Assembly (NCBI RefSeq): GCF_963855985.1
Contig: NC_087099.1
Span: 14,786,001-14,850,000, forward strand
Origin: Ostrinia nubilalis
Taxonomy: Eukaryota; Arthropoda; Insecta; Lepidoptera; Crambidae
Direction of reading: 5' to 3'
DNA: 64,000 nt
Shown piece by piece: positions 1 through 11,280 of this stretch; positions within the stretch are counted from its first letter, which is position 1; the number at the start of each line of letters is the position of its first letter. The notes beneath the pieces are model-generated. The model saw only the letters and a list, made by a program, of their open reading frames with translations, ran no database searches and was not told where the DNA came from. The translations under genes were made by a program, and so were the position numbers.

Positions 1-3000
1 TAGCCAGCTCCAGGTGTATCGCTCGGGTCGTTAAGCAGGTGAACAGGGCTCCCCATCTCTTCTCAGTTCTCCTCCCGATCGTGACTTGCATCGGGCCGAA
101 GTAATCTACTGCTGTGCAGGTGAAGGGTGGTTGATGATGCTGCAATCGTTCGGCCGGCAAGTCTCCGGTGGGTGGTATTTGAGGCTCTCCCTTGTGGACT
201 CTGCACCATTGACACCCATGTGTGATCCATCTTGTGGTGCTGCGCAAGCCGAGTACCCAGAACTTCTGCCTTATTTCGTTGATTATCGTTGCGGAGTTGC
301 CATGGTAGAACCGTTTGTGATAGAACCCTATGATGAGCCGGCAGATTTGACTTTTCCCGTCCAGTATGATCGGGTTGGTTCGTCCTTCTCCCGAACCAAT
401 CTTCCTGGTGCGCGTCCTCAGTTTTAGGATTCCGCGGCCATCCAGGTATATGTCAATCTTCTTTAGTCGGCTCGAGTTCTCCAATGGCCTCCCTTTTTCG
501 AGGCAGCAAAGTTCTTTGGAGAAGCTCTCCTGCTGGCTCCTCTTGATAAGCTCCTCTTCTGCCCTATGTATGAACTTATCTTCCAGCGTTAAGAAGACCT
601 TTTCTTCTTTCTTCTCCCGGGGGACGTGACTCGGTGTTTTCTTCCATCTTCGGTGCCTGACGATGTGGACACTTCTTTTTTCCGCTACTCTTCTTTTTAG
701 CAGGTCGATGAACTGGAATATGCGCGCTGTACTGCGTAGCAGTCGAGTCCAGTCGGAGAATCTCTTCGGGTCCGGAGTGACTTGTGGTATGACCTTCAAT
801 GTGGCAACAACTTGGGGATTCTTCTCTTCTCCGGTGAGTTCTTCATATGAAGTCTTCAGTGCTGGGTCCTTGTCTAATTTCTTCTCCATGTTGATGAGAC
901 GCTGGTGTGCCTGATGGTAGTTGTTCGGTAGAGTTTCCCTTTCACTTTTCCACAGCAGCCCAGACTCGAACCGTCCATTTGGTAGCCTCTTCGTGGTCTT
1001 CTCTGGGACGTCGAGTGCCCTTTTGTCGGTGTCATTACTTGGCCGACGTGCTTGCACCCCGAGCGACTCTATCTCGAAGTGCCGGCGGACCAGGGCTTCT
1101 GTTTCGTCTTCCATCAACCTGCTGTGGTGCACGAACTTGACAGGGACACTTCCTCCGGCGTCGCATCCGTGTAAGACCCATCCCAAGCTGGTCAAGGAGG
1201 CAACTGGTTCGGAGGCCTTCCCTTTGCGTAGTCTCCGTGTGACTATGAGCCCCCAGTTATCTTGCCCGATCAGTAGTTGTGGTTCTTCCTTGTCGTAGAC
1301 CAGCTTGTCCTTGATCTTCTGTAAGTGTTTACACTTTTGAAGCATTCTTTCTTCGACCCCTTGTTTCGCCAGCTTCAAGTTGTCGATAGTTCTTGCTTCC
1401 ATTTTGAGCTTATTTCTGCAATGGACCCCCTTGATCTTCATGTTGATTTTCTGGGAGTTGCTCTTCTGCATACCGTTCCCCCCGACCATCTCGATGGTGA
1501 TGGCTTCCGGCTTTCCTTGCGCCCCAATCTTCTTTGCCACTGATGAGTCCAGCAGCGTGACGGTGGACCCTTCGTCCAGGAGCGCGAGCACTTTTGCTGT
1601 CCCTTTGGGCCCGTAGAGGTTCACCGGCGTCATCTTCAAGTAGGCCTTTCCGCAGCTCGTGGTGTGTACCGACGATACAACTCCTTCGGCGGGCTTCTCT
1701 TGAGTCTTCGCCGCTGCGGGCTTCTCTGAGTGAAGACTGATGTGATGCCATCTCATGCACTTCTTGCATGGTTGTGCCCGACACGTGTTCCTTGAGTGCT
1801 TGAAGCGCAGGCATTTGAAGCACATTCTTGCCTTCTTCACCATTTCCCACTTATCTTCAACACTGGCTTCCTTATATTTCTTACATTCGTACAACCAGTG
1901 GTCCTCACGGCACTCTGGGCACTTCTTCGCGTCAGTCTTCGGTTCTTCACGGCGTCCTTCTGTTTGTTGGACATGGTGAACCGGCCTCTTGAACATATTT
2001 CTCTTCTGGTCCCAGGACACTTCCGGGGGAGCGTAATCACTGTTAATATCTGCTTCAACTTCCATGAAGTCATACATGAGTTCGAGCGCTGGTTTTCCCT
2101 CTGCCCGGCGCTCGCGTTGGTACATCAGCCACCGAGACTTCATGGTCGGCGGCATCTTCTCTATTAGACACTCCACGGCCCCTGGTGCGCACAAATATTC
2201 TGTCTTGCCGAGTGCCCTGATGGTGGCCACGGCATTGCGGACTCGGCTGGCAAACATGCAGATCTCCCCTGATGACTCGTTGACCCTTGGCAGCCTTTCC
2301 ATCTTCTTTAACTCCGCCAGGGCTATGGCTCCAGGTCTGCCGAACCGGACCTCCAGGCTCTTCATCAGCTCTTCTGGATCCTCGGCGGTGAACAGGAGGC
2401 TCTTGACTGCCTCCCTCGCGTGTCCCTGGAGACACCTTCGTAGTCGCGCCAAATTTTGTGCCGGCGTGAAGGAGCGCGCGGTGTCTTCATATGACCTTCT
2501 GAACGCGAGCCATTCTTCACATGCGCCATTGAAACTTGGGAGGTCGACCAGTTGTCTCGTGAGGCCACCCTCTGCCCTCTGTGACAGCTTGGTGATGGCC
2601 ATGGCTAACTCTTGAATGTCTGTTCTCCCTTCCGTAGGTAGCGGCTGTGGCGGCGGCGGCGGCAACACTTGCGGCGGCGGTGGCGGCGGCAGCGGTAGAA
2701 CTTGTGGCGGCGGTATCGGTTGTAGTTCCGGCGGGACCCTCTCGGCGATGGTGTTCGAGTGGTCCAACCAATTTTCGACCTGCATTTGCCTGTACTGCAC
2801 TTCTTCTGGATCCTCTTCCATGTCGGAATCCAATTGGGCCAACTCTAATTCCGCTTTGGCAACTTCCAGTTCCTGGCGGGCCACTCTTAATTTGGCCTCT
2901 ATTTCTGCCCTTCTTCTTGACGAGCGGACGGAGCGCGTGTCCTGATTCACTCGTGACAGTCGCGGCGTTTGTTCATGCACTTGCGGCGTGGGTGGCGCGT

Positions 3001-3499
3001 ACTGTCCTTCAACAGTCGGCACGGTGGTCACCGTAGTCGCGGGAGTCGCGGCGGCGGCGTTGGCGGCGGCGACGGTGGCGGCGGCAACATTGGCCGCGGT
3101 GGGCGTGGAGGCGGCGGCGGCGGTTGCGGCGGCGGCGGCGGCGGCGGCGGCGGCACGTCTCTTCTCTGCTTCCGCGATACGGGCCCTTAGTGCTTCGTGT
3201 GGCTTCGTGACGTCGGCGGTTATCTCCTCTGTGTAGGAGCGCGGTGCTGGTTCCCCTCTTCCCAAATGCACGCCGGGCTCTCCCATAACCCGGGTGCTAA
3301 CAGCCGGCGCGGCGTGGTCCCTGGCGATGCGCGGTGAGGACGCGCCCCCGGCGGGATACGGGGTCAGCGTTGATGAAGTATCCGTGGTTTCCGTCGGAGT
3401 ACTTCCTCCATGAACCGGCGGCGACGTAATTCTCCCTGCGGCGGCGGCGCTAGCCGCGGCGGCGGCACCTCGTAGCTTCTCCGACCTGGTGACAGGCAT
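1..3499 (-). CDS. BEL/Pao retrotransposon Gag-protease-integrase polyprotein, partial, RT/RNase H deleted
   Basis: One frame stays open from an ATG at 3499 down to the window edge, about 1166 codons, so its C-terminus is missing. The order from the N-terminus is: an alanine-rich stretch coded by GCC/GCG triplets (about 3040-3165); a Gag core; a BEL-type zinc knuckle near 1755-1830 (CFKC, then CKKC with HH and LH); and an aspartic protease-like segment near 1560-1600 with LDEGSTVTLLDS. A pre-RT linker ends near 845. It is followed at once by the segment that normally comes after RNase H (RFSDWTRLL..., about 730-780), then the integrase N-terminal zinc region and the start of its core (ALFTCLTTRAIHLELA, 2-50). 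RT and RNase H, normally about 2 kb, are absent without a frameshift. The element is therefore non-autonomous but coding. The family assignment is firm; expression is unknown. Confidence 0.88.
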   Translation of the reverse strand, partial: MPVTRSEKLRGAAAAASAAAAGRITSPPVHGGSTPTETTDTSSTLTPYPAGGASSPRIARDHAAPAVSTRVMGEPGVHLGRGEPAPRSYTEEITADVTKPHEALRARIAEAEKRRAAAAAAAAAATAAAASTPTAANVAAATVAAANAAAATPATTVTTVPTVEGQYAPPTPQVHEQTPRLSRVNQDTRSVRSSRRRAEIEAKLRVARQELEVAKAELELAQLDSDMEEDPEEVQYRQMQVENWLDHSNTIAERVPPELQPIPPPQVLPLPPPPPPQVLPPPPPQPLPTEGRTDIQELAMAITKLSQRAEGGLTRQLVDLPSFNGACEEWLAFRRSYEDTARSFTPAQNLARLRRCLQGHAREAVKSLLFTAEDPEELMKSLEVRFGRPGAIALAELKKMERLPRVNESSGEICMFASRVRNAVATIRALGKTEYLCAPGAVECLIEKMPPTMKSRWLMYQRERRAEGKPALELMYDFMEVEADINSDYAPPEVSWDQKRNMFKRPVHHVQQTEGRREEPKTDAKKCPECREDHWLYECKKYKEASVEDKWEMVKKARMCFKCLRFKHSRNTCRAQPCKKCMRWHHISLHSEKPAAAKTQEKPAEGVVSSVHTTSCGKAYLKMTPVNLYGPKGTAKVLALLDEGSTVTLLDSSVAKKIGAQGKPEAITIEMVGGNGMQKSNSQKINMKIKGVHCRNKLKMEARTIDNLKLAKQGVEERMLQKCKHLQKIKDKLVYDKEEPQLLIGQDNWGLIVTRRLRKGKASEPVASLTSLGWVLHGCDAGGSVPVKFVHHSRLMEDETEALVRRHFEIESLGVQARRPSNDTDKRALDVPEKTTKRLPNGRFESGLLWKSERETLPNNYHQAHQRLINMEKKLDKDPALKTSYEELTGEEKNPQVVATLKVIPQVTPDPKRFSDWTRLLRSTARIFQFIDLLKRRVAEKRSVHIVRHRRWKKTPSHVPREKKEEKVFLTLEDKFIHRAEEELIKRSQQESFSKELCCLEKGRPLENSSRLKKIDIYLDGRGILKLRTRTRKIGSGEGRTNPIILDGKSQICRLIIGFYHKRFYHGNSATIINEIRQKFWVLGLRSTTRWITHGCQWCRVHKGEPQIPPTGDLPAERLQHHQPPFTCTAVDYFGPMQVTIGRRTEKRWGALFTCLTTRAIHLELA

Positions 3500-4390
3500 C
3501 TTCGCTATTCCCGTAATCCGGCTACTCGAAGGACCAGGAAAATGTGGTGGATTGCAGTGGACTGTATGCGTTTGTGTGTGTTCGAGAGCGCTGACCGGAC
3601 GATGATGACTGCCGTTGAGAGCTTGCCCTTACTATGTCAGGCGTAGTAGGTGCTACTTGCAGGAATAAAACCACTATTTCACTTGCTGAGACTTCTCGCG
3701 TTTATTATTCGCTTCCTTTTCTCAGTTCTTGCTTCTTCAGATCACTTGTTGCTTGGAGCACTTGTTCTCTGAACTGAACAAAACAATACAACATGCCAGC
3801 TGGAGCGGTTCATTCCGTATTTATGGGGAGCGGCTATCTCCGTCCCGCTTTCACACGCTATTGCTATCCCTGTCTTCGGGAAATCCACAGTTTTTGCTAA
3901 TTTTCTCCAACTGGCAGGTAGTTTTACAATGGTTTCTTATTTTCTGCAGATGCGTAATTAAATTATCTACATTATACAAAAAGTTTCATCACAAAATTCC
4001 CAAAATTGGCGAAGTTATTGACAAAAAACCTAAAACGGCTCTCTTTACGGTATTGCCTCGCGCAACGGACCATCCGTGCAAGGACAAAACATATTGCTAT
4101 CTCACGCTCTAGAATGTTCGAAGCGAGAGGTCCGATATTTCTGTCTCGTTTCTTCTCTATTTTTTCCTGAACATTCCAGATTTTCCAGAAAAGTGTGAAA
4201 GAGAAGCTATTTTGTGGAAGTGAGAGATCAGATAATGCAAGAAAGAGGCCTACCGAGTGAGTAAGCGAGAGAGCCTGATGGTTTTCGCTACGGTATTGCC
4301 TTTTTGGCGAAAATTTCATGTTCATTTTCTTAATTACGAAACAGATTAATTAGCTAGTTTGCACTATTTGACATGATGCTGCCAACATTA
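3500..4390 (-). repeat. Untranslated leader and probable 5' LTR of the BEL/Pao element
   Basis: This is the non-coding DNA upstream of the minus-strand Gag start. Read on the minus strand it has a TATA-like CATAAATAC near 3822-3814, an initiator-like TCAGTT near 3775, and AATAAA signals near 3700, as expected in an LTR. A possible LTR start (TGTTGGCAGC) lies near 4388 and a possible end (CTGACA) near 3632. The partner LTR is outside the window, so neither border can be checked. Confidence 0.4.
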
Positions 4391-4493
4391 ATCTTGACTA
4401 TTATTGACGTCGCTAACAAGTAGTGAAATTTAAAGCTATTATGTAATTCAATCATCAATTTAGATTATTTCAGATAGTGAATATTTAATAAGA

Positions 4494-7400
4494 TCATAAC
4501 TTGGTGGAATTTTCTGTCTTCTCCTCGCTTAGACGTCTATCATCCGGGAGGAACGATGCTACTATTGCTGAACCTGAAATTATACGGAAATAAACTCATA
4601 AGTCGCTTCATATGTATCTGAGATAAGAACCAACGAATACTAACATTAACCAACTATCGCTGGGCATACTATGCTGGGATAGTTCTTGGGTGCCATGCAA
4701 ACTACGTACATATACAGGGTGGAATTTTGTAATGCCACCTGGAGGGAAAGTACCCATAATACTGTAGATAGAAAATTCTACTCAAAGAAAACATTCCTTT
4801 ATTTTTGAAAAGAAAGAGAACTGCATTTATAGATTTTTTAAACTTTTTCTAAAATTCACCGCCGATAGGTACCAAACAATTTTCTGTAAATAATTATAAT
4901 GATTTAAGATTTCATGGCTTTCCTTTGATTTGATTTCTCAAGTTTGTTAGAGAGATTTCATCTTTATACTTAACCCTAACGATCGAGGCAATAAAAATAC
5001 AGGGTGTAATTTTTAACAGATTTTAGTTAGTTTGATTCCCGGGCGTGGCAAGCAAAATTTCGGAATCTTTGATCGCAGTTCTCATTTCTTTTCAAAAATA
5101 AAGGAATGTTTTCTTTGAATAAATTTTTCTATCTACTTATTAAGAGTACTTTCCCTCCAGGTGGCATTACAAAATTCCACTCTGTATTTATTACTCACTC
5201 GCAAAGAGGTTAGAAAATATTTAGAAGATAACTTTGAAGTCTTTGTCAGAGGTAATTAGGCATTTGAAGGGTGGTAAGAAAAGATTTCGAATGGCAACCA
5301 CGAATCGCATAGCGTAGTGTAATGTGGACCAACGATCTGGTAAAGTTTTAGCCAGTTCCAGGGAAGCACCTGGATGCTGGCGTAGGTCCGGGCGTTGTGG
5401 AAAACCGTGGGAAAGTCTTTCTCCACATCCTCACATTTTTTTAAAGATTATTAGCAATCTGCACAAATTAATAATAGCTCGTCCCTCGTGTTAAGCTAAA
5501 TAAGCTTGTGTTACGAAGAGCCCCACCACAATAGTCGAGCGGTGGTGTGATTCGAACCCGCGTTCCTCGGACCGGATCTCGAGTCGGCCAGTCCGACCAC
5601 TTCACCGTTGGGCTATCGTGGCTATAAAGACATTACGTGGCATTAATTAATTAGTGAAAACTCATAGGCTTGTGTAAGACTTATTATTTTTATTCTACCT
5701 GTATCATAATATAAGCTGTATGTTTTCCTAATAAAGAAAATAAAAAAAATAAAAATTAGGTAAAAGACTAGTGGCTTGCTTACTGGCGAAGAGGGTAGCG
5801 AAGATGTAGAAACCAGCCTCGCAGTTCACGTCTCGAAGATAGTTGAGCACTTGGATGGAGATGACGGTGCCCACGCGCCCGCCAGTCAGCGGCAGGGCAA
5901 TCGCTAGTGTTCTGCAAGGGACATAATATCAGTGAATTTTACTGAAAAAAATTCTAGATGCAATTATTAAAATACAGTATTTAAGTATTATCATTATAAT
6001 TCTACAATCGTTGAGTAGGTAATGCTTAATTCTTTCGATCTGAAAGTTCAGAAAATCGATCCCAAGAACCCATCGAAAATCACTCTGTGCATACTCATTG
6101 CGGTTTGAATCAATCTGATCGTCAGACCAAGCCACCTGTTAGTCTGATGATGTTCCATGTCGGATATGTATCTTATATTATAGTTTGACACCATCAGGAT
6201 CGTGATCGTGATCTAAGTTATTTAAGTCTAAAGGAGGAGAGAGAGGGTCTTTCATAATCTCACCTGAGATGCGTAGGGAAGATGGCCACTCCAATGGCGG
6301 TATACAGGCCGACCACGAGGAACCCTTGCAAGAAAAGTATGTACAGCGCCGCACTGGCCACCGTGTTGGGCACCAGGTTGACCAGGATACCGCATGCGCC
6401 GCAGAATGCAGTGCCGATGATGACCAGGTTTCGACGGCCTAGCTTATTGACCACCTGTTCAGAAAAAAATACACGCTAATTGACCAACAATTGACAGCAT
6501 ATCAGTAAATTTTTGTTGCTATTTCGCAGTCAACTACTATAAAATTTTAGTAATTAGGTACCTACACTAATATTTTGAAGAAAACTTAAGCTTCTTAAAA
6601 AGTTCAAATGTTAAAACCCTTTGGATTTCTCAATTTCATTCTATTTGAGACAAACATAAATTGCTTCATAAAGACTATAATTATTATAAGAAATGAAGAC
6701 GAATGTTCATGCGAATACCTATTGGCTCTACCGAAACTTCCGGGTTCGATTCCCGCCTTTGGCAGTTCGATTTTTACAAGTTATTTAACTATTCACAAAA
6801 TAAGGTCAAGTACTTACTAAAGCGATAAGCAAGTTGATACTGGACTGCAGAGCACCAGAAGCCAGTACAATCAGCATGGCTGTGCTGTTCAACGAGCAGG
6901 GGACCAGGTCAGGCTGGAAGAGAAAAGAAGATCCTTTACTTAAATTGTCTCCAATAAAGATTTCTTAAACGGGTGCTCAAGTGGAGACCAAGTCGATAAG
7001 CAATATCGATAAAAAAATCCCCTAGCGCGATAAGAATATGCCCTGAAGAGCTGGGAAAATAGTGGAAAATCACTTCATGGCATTCTTTCACATTCTACAG
7101 TGGACTTTAGCTGGCTAAATAAAGTTGTTTTGATTCTATTCCATTCTAACTCACGTCTGGCGCAGTTTCGAGTCCGGCCCGAAGCACGGCGCACAGGTTC
7201 ATATTCATGGGCGCCCCAGCTTCCATCATCTGCATAAACTGGTTCGCGATCGTTGGGAACCAGATCTGCATCGAGCCAACCCTGGAATTTAACGTCAACA
7301 GCAATGGCTTAATGTATGGCATCTTAAGTAGCTGTATTAAGGACAATTTTGTAACAAATATCTTTAGATATGGTCGACCAAGCACGTATCCACTATAGTG

Positions 7401-10400
7401 GACATAATTTTAAATGCCCATGCTCAGATTCTATTGAGATATAATTGCACGAAGTGATGTGCCCAACTTTTCTTGAGGACGGGATCCGCGCCTGTCAACT
7501 GAACAAAAAATTCAATTTACTCTTCACTTTGAATTTATATAAAAGTAGGTACTTATATCTTACCCTTCCAACACCAGCAGCGTAGTCATGATCACCGTGT
7601 ATTTGAGTAGAGGCGCTTTGAACAGCGGCACGATCTGATCTTTAGCTGATGCCCGTTGGCTCACAAACTCCTTCTTATCTTCTTTAAGCAGACTTTTAAC
7701 CTAAAATAATAAAGTTATTTACTAATATGCCTTGCTCTTGAATCGTTTCTATCTATCTTTTTAAAAGACGTACAATCAGACCAGCTTATAAATAAACAAT
7801 AGTGCAATGATCTAACTATTCAAAAAGTATCCTGATGACTATGAGGTATTTTGAGAACCTACTTGGTATTCTTCCTTCTTCCTCCATTGATTTCTTCTAT
7901 GAATGACCTTTAAAATTTCCAATGCCTTCTCTTCTTGGCCTCTAGCATAGAAGAACTTGGGGCTCTCAGTCAAAAAGTAAAAGAAGATTGCCATGATGAT
8001 ACTTGGTATCGAGTACACGGCCTGCAGCGTCCTCCAGGAGTTCCAGTATATCCCCAGGGCAGGGAGGTAGAAGGAGAACGATAGAGGTATGATTGCTAAG
8101 GCTAGCACTGAAAAAAGAAGTAAGGTTTCAATGTGGTTATTAATTTATAAGAATGCAACTGAGAATTGATTGGCCAGTTGGCGCCACTGTAAGGTCCGGT
8201 ACCTTGTGGCTAAGATACTCGTAGTAACGCCAACTGGTGAATGGTGAAGCGATAGGGATATATCGCATTTGCAATCAACTAGTGAGCGCAACTATGGAAA
8301 CCCTGTTTCGATAAAAAACCCCGAATACGAGTGTAAACAACTCCTATATTATTTAGTGGTATGAAGCAGCATTATTTAAAATGAGTCGTTAAGTATAGGT
8401 CTCTAAGGTCTTACTTGCCATGACGCCATTAGCGAGCAGGAATAAGCTGGTCACCAATAGCACAGACAGATTCCTCTTGGCCATCGGAATATTCTCACTA
8501 AGCAGGGTCATCGCCAGCATGAACTGGCCTGCTGATCTGCAACAGGGTAATAAAAATGGGCATAGTTAGATCTACTACCTGATATGAAATCTTTAAATTC
8601 TTTTCAGATGTCTATTACGAGTTACCGAAGATAATCCTACCTCATTTCCACTCATTTACTGTTATGAGAAGGTATCAGGAACATACCCAGCAATTCATAG
8701 TAACGTATCTTTTACTCGTATTGAGGGCTGAATCTGGAAACCTCATGTTGGCTCTAATTTGTGGCTAGTGCCAAATTTTGTACTAAGAGGACAGAGATCA
8801 GTGAACACCTTTGAGTTTGGACTCTACACGAATATAGCATTAGGGTCTACAACCACAAAACGACGCCACCGGCATAATTATATTTCTTGTAGTTTTCATA
8901 CATTTTATATGGGCTCGCCGCACACGGTTGAGGCTGGGGCCGCCACACGAAAATGAAAGAACAAGAAGACTACAGGTAATATGGTACGGTGGCGTTGTTT
9001 TATGGAAGTGGACGGTGGCCCGTGTGCAGTGACCCTTAGACTCACGCGATTGTAGCCAGCAGCTGGAAGGCGAGCAGCATCACCCAGTTGACGGAGATGC
9101 TGGTGATAAGATTGATGAGCGCTGCTGCGAGGAGAGACAGGATAAGCGTGCTGCGCCGGCCCCTGGTGTCTCCTATGTAGCCCCAGAAAGGGGCGCCTAT
9201 CATAAGGCCTGGTGAAGAGAACATATACGATTTTAGATTCCTAGGTGCACCATCAAAATAATTAATTTTTGTTGCGAAATTGTTTATTCTTACGCGTGAA
9301 AATCGTTAGGTACAATATTTTTTTCCCATTTTCGCCACATGATTTGGTATTTATTGGTTGGGATACATCCTGACTAAACAGGAGTTGCAGTGGTGGGAAC
9401 GAGAGGTGGGATAGTCCCGATTTTTTTTTCATTTTGCTCTGCTCCTAGTCGTAGCGTGATAGTATTTATATCCTACCATGGCCTTCCTTTGTCACGGTTA
9501 CATGAAGCTTTTTGTCTTTGTTCAGTTTATTTACTTATAGCTTTAAAAGTCTATTTTCAAAGCTCTAGTCGGCTGGCTAAATAAGAGTAGGCGTGACACC
9601 CAAAGTGGTCAAAAAGTATACAACATAAACTTATTCCAATTGTACCAAAGACGTGTTGCGAACTTTTTGGCTACTTTAGGTGTACCTATTTGACGCTGAC
9701 TGTTCTACGCACTTATGGCGGTCCTTCAGTGGCAAAAGATAGAAGTTTTTTTTAATATTAGTGCTACTGAAATGCACTTGCAACTGGTGCTAGCGGTTTA
9801 CTCCAATTGCAATCCGTTTGTTCCGGCGTTTCTTCTCAGCACTTGCCATATGTTTGTCTCGAAGCGCTGGTAGGGTCCAAAAGATAAGGAGACATGTAAA
9901 GTGCCCCATAAGGGCTACCTTTTCTTTTTTATTATTTACTATATTTTGACGTTCATAAGTGCCACCTTAATTTCGAACTCCTCCTAAGTATGTTCTTCTG
10001 ATTAATTTCGTTGCGGGTCCAATGACAGTTTAACTTTCCCCCGGGACAAACTTGACCTTCATTGGTTGGGTTTTTGTGGCGGTCAAGCTGTAGATCCTGG
10101 CTACACAGGAGTTGCAGTGGTGGGAACGAGAGGTGGGAATAGTCCTGCAAGTGCCACTTGTGGTCTAAACTGAATAAATATTTTTGATTTTGAATGCGGT
10201 GTTTTAGATGGGGATTTTGTGGGTGTTCATTTGGAGTTCTGTACTAACCGACAATGGGTGTAGCAGCGATGATCCCCTGCTCGGCGATGTTGGTGGCGAG
10301 CTCGCACGCGCTGGTGGGCACGATGTAGGTGGTGCTGTACGTGATGCACGCGAAAGCTATGATCGCGAACCCCGCCATCACCACGTAGACCAGGCTGTAC

Positions 10401-10410
10401 AGGCCGAACC
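4494..10410 (-). CDS. SV2-like MFS transporter, paralogue A (first coding exon not found)
   Basis: This gene encodes a 12-helix major facilitator protein of the synaptic vesicle glycoprotein 2-like group. Exons (minus) are 10249-10410, 9046-9208, 8415-8536, 7863-8107, 7564-7700, 7155-7281, 6818-6913, 6264-6454, 5784-5911 and 4494-4573, all with GT-AG borders and compatible phases; together they give 1451 nt. Visible marks are the first helix with a conserved acidic/Cys segment (PTSACEL), MFS motif A after helix 2 (GYIGDTRGRR), the family signature ESPKFF after helix 6, an NST sequon in the central loop, and FPTHLR before helix 11. The tail ends EKTENSTKL. The exon that codes paralogue B's last cytoplasmic and middle helices in one piece is split here in two (6818-6913 and 6264-6454). 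Exon 2 begins in phase, so an upstream exon ending in one extra base is needed; none was seen between 10411 and 12640. The substrate is unknown. Confidence 0.85.
4713..5186. mobile_element. MITE/foldback with long terminal inverted repeats in the last intron of gene A
   Basis: The ends TACAGGGTGGAATTTTGTAA and its near-perfect inverse at 5167-5186 face each other. Homology of the two arms continues inward for about 110 bp (4713-4830 and 5070-5186). No coding sequence is visible. It is a non-autonomous DNA element; the superfamily is not clear. Confidence 0.8.
5225..5445 (+). repeat. Degraded RTE-like LINE 3' tail
   Basis: This stretch (TGGCAACCACGAATCGCATA, then CACCTGGATGCTGGCGTAGG) is a diverged copy of the LINE tail that occurs several times in the window, for example at 21640-21810 and 25200-25380. 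It lies in the last intron of gene A. Confidence 0.55.
5515..5625 (-). repeat. tRNA-derived SINE
   Basis: On the minus strand it reads from a tRNA-like A box (TAGCCCAACGGTGAAGTGG) to a B box (GGGTTCGAATC), followed by CCACCGCTCGACTATTGTGG. A related copy lies at about 33925-34030. It lacks a foldable acceptor stem and a CCA context, so it is a SINE and not a tRNA gene. Confidence 0.6.
6735..6800 (+). repeat. tRNA-like repeat fragment
   Basis: This stretch includes a B-box-like GGGTTCGATTCCCGCC followed by GGCAGTTCGATTTTTACAAG. The same motif forms the palindrome at 47065-47160. It lies in the gene A intron between exons 6818-6913 and 6264-6454. Confidence 0.4.
8838..9039. mobile_element. MITE touching the splice donor of gene A exon 9046-9208
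   Basis: The ends are imperfect inverted repeats: TTAGGGTC with CAAAACGACGCCACCG at the left, and CGGTGGCGTTGTTTTATGGA ... GACCCTTA at the right. The right end meets the intron just after the GTGAGT donor, so the element occupies the intron from about its seventh base. No coding capacity. Confidence 0.55.
9345..10155. repeat. Cluster of SINE/LINE-tail repeats in the first known intron of gene A
   Basis: Two copies of a repeat containing CAGGAGTTGCAGTGGTGGGA and GAACGAGAGGTGGGA occur at about 9378-9418 and 10008-10150. Inverted copies lie at about 31060-31215 and 56690-56765. Between them, 9640-9940 contains TTTCTTCTCAGCACTTGCC, related to a stretch near 56815-56840. No coding sequence was seen. 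Confidence 0.5.
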
Positions 10411-10806
10411 CTGGAAATTGTGTGTATTCTATCAGAATTCAGTTTATTAACTACTACCCGTTCGCGCTAAGTTTGCCGGTCCGTGGAATGCGCGTCCCCT
10501 CCCCCAACCGCGATTAAACGCAATTAGTTAGTGATTAAACGCAATTAATATGTCTTATTTTACGCAAATACACAATTTTTATCAATAATAATAAATAAAA
10601 ACTAATTTTTCTACATAACCCGAAGGTAAACTGGATGAGAATGCCTTATGGCATTAAGTTCGCCTAATGTTAATATTTTTGGCATTGAAGCATAAATAAA
10701 TAAATAAAAAATATTTTAAATTTAGTTTGATAAAGTTATAGACGCTTCCCTTCGAGTGACGTCATATCGCCAGCGGCAAACTTAAAGCAAACGGATAGTA
10801 GGTACA

Positions 10807-10961
10807 CCCGTATTCACAAACATTACTATGAGGTCTCACAGTGCGCGTGGACGCACAGGGTGACACAATATGAACCAATCACAGAGCTCTATTCAACGCT
10901 GTGCGTTCGATTTGCTATTTCACTTAAGCAAGCCTGCAAGCATCATTTGTGAATACAGGCG
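10807..10961. mobile_element. Short MITE
   Basis: Inverted ends CCGTATTCACAAA (10808) and TTTGTGAATACAGG (ending about 10959) enclose about 150 bp without coding sequence. Confidence 0.55.
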
Positions 10962-11280
10962 TTAGACTGTTATTAAAAAGTGTACGAGTAAATAAATTGT
11001 TAAACTAGAAGCAGCAAGACATCCTTGAAGGGTTTTAAGATCCAAATTAAGCAGAGCGTGTATTATGGTTGGCATGGAAATTAAATAAATAGACAGTTAT
11101 TAGTAAATTATATTTAAATAGGTACAATATTTAATTTTGTCCAGCCAGTGGACTGAAACGAGCGAACGAAATTATTGCTCCCAAAAAGAATCGATAGTTT
11201 GTTTACCTTATACTATACGAACGTATCTTTTTCTCTCTTGGTTGGAGACAACTTCATTTAAAGGTTACCTATATTTTTAT

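Noticed and set aside
2616..3236. Plus-strand glycine/alanine-rich ORFs
   Set aside because: They are antisense shadows of the BEL Gag frame, caused by the GCC/GGC triplet tract.
5515..5625. Possible tRNA gene on the minus strand
   Set aside because: A and B boxes are present but no cloverleaf forms. A related copy with SINE-like flanks lies at 33925, so it is a SINE.
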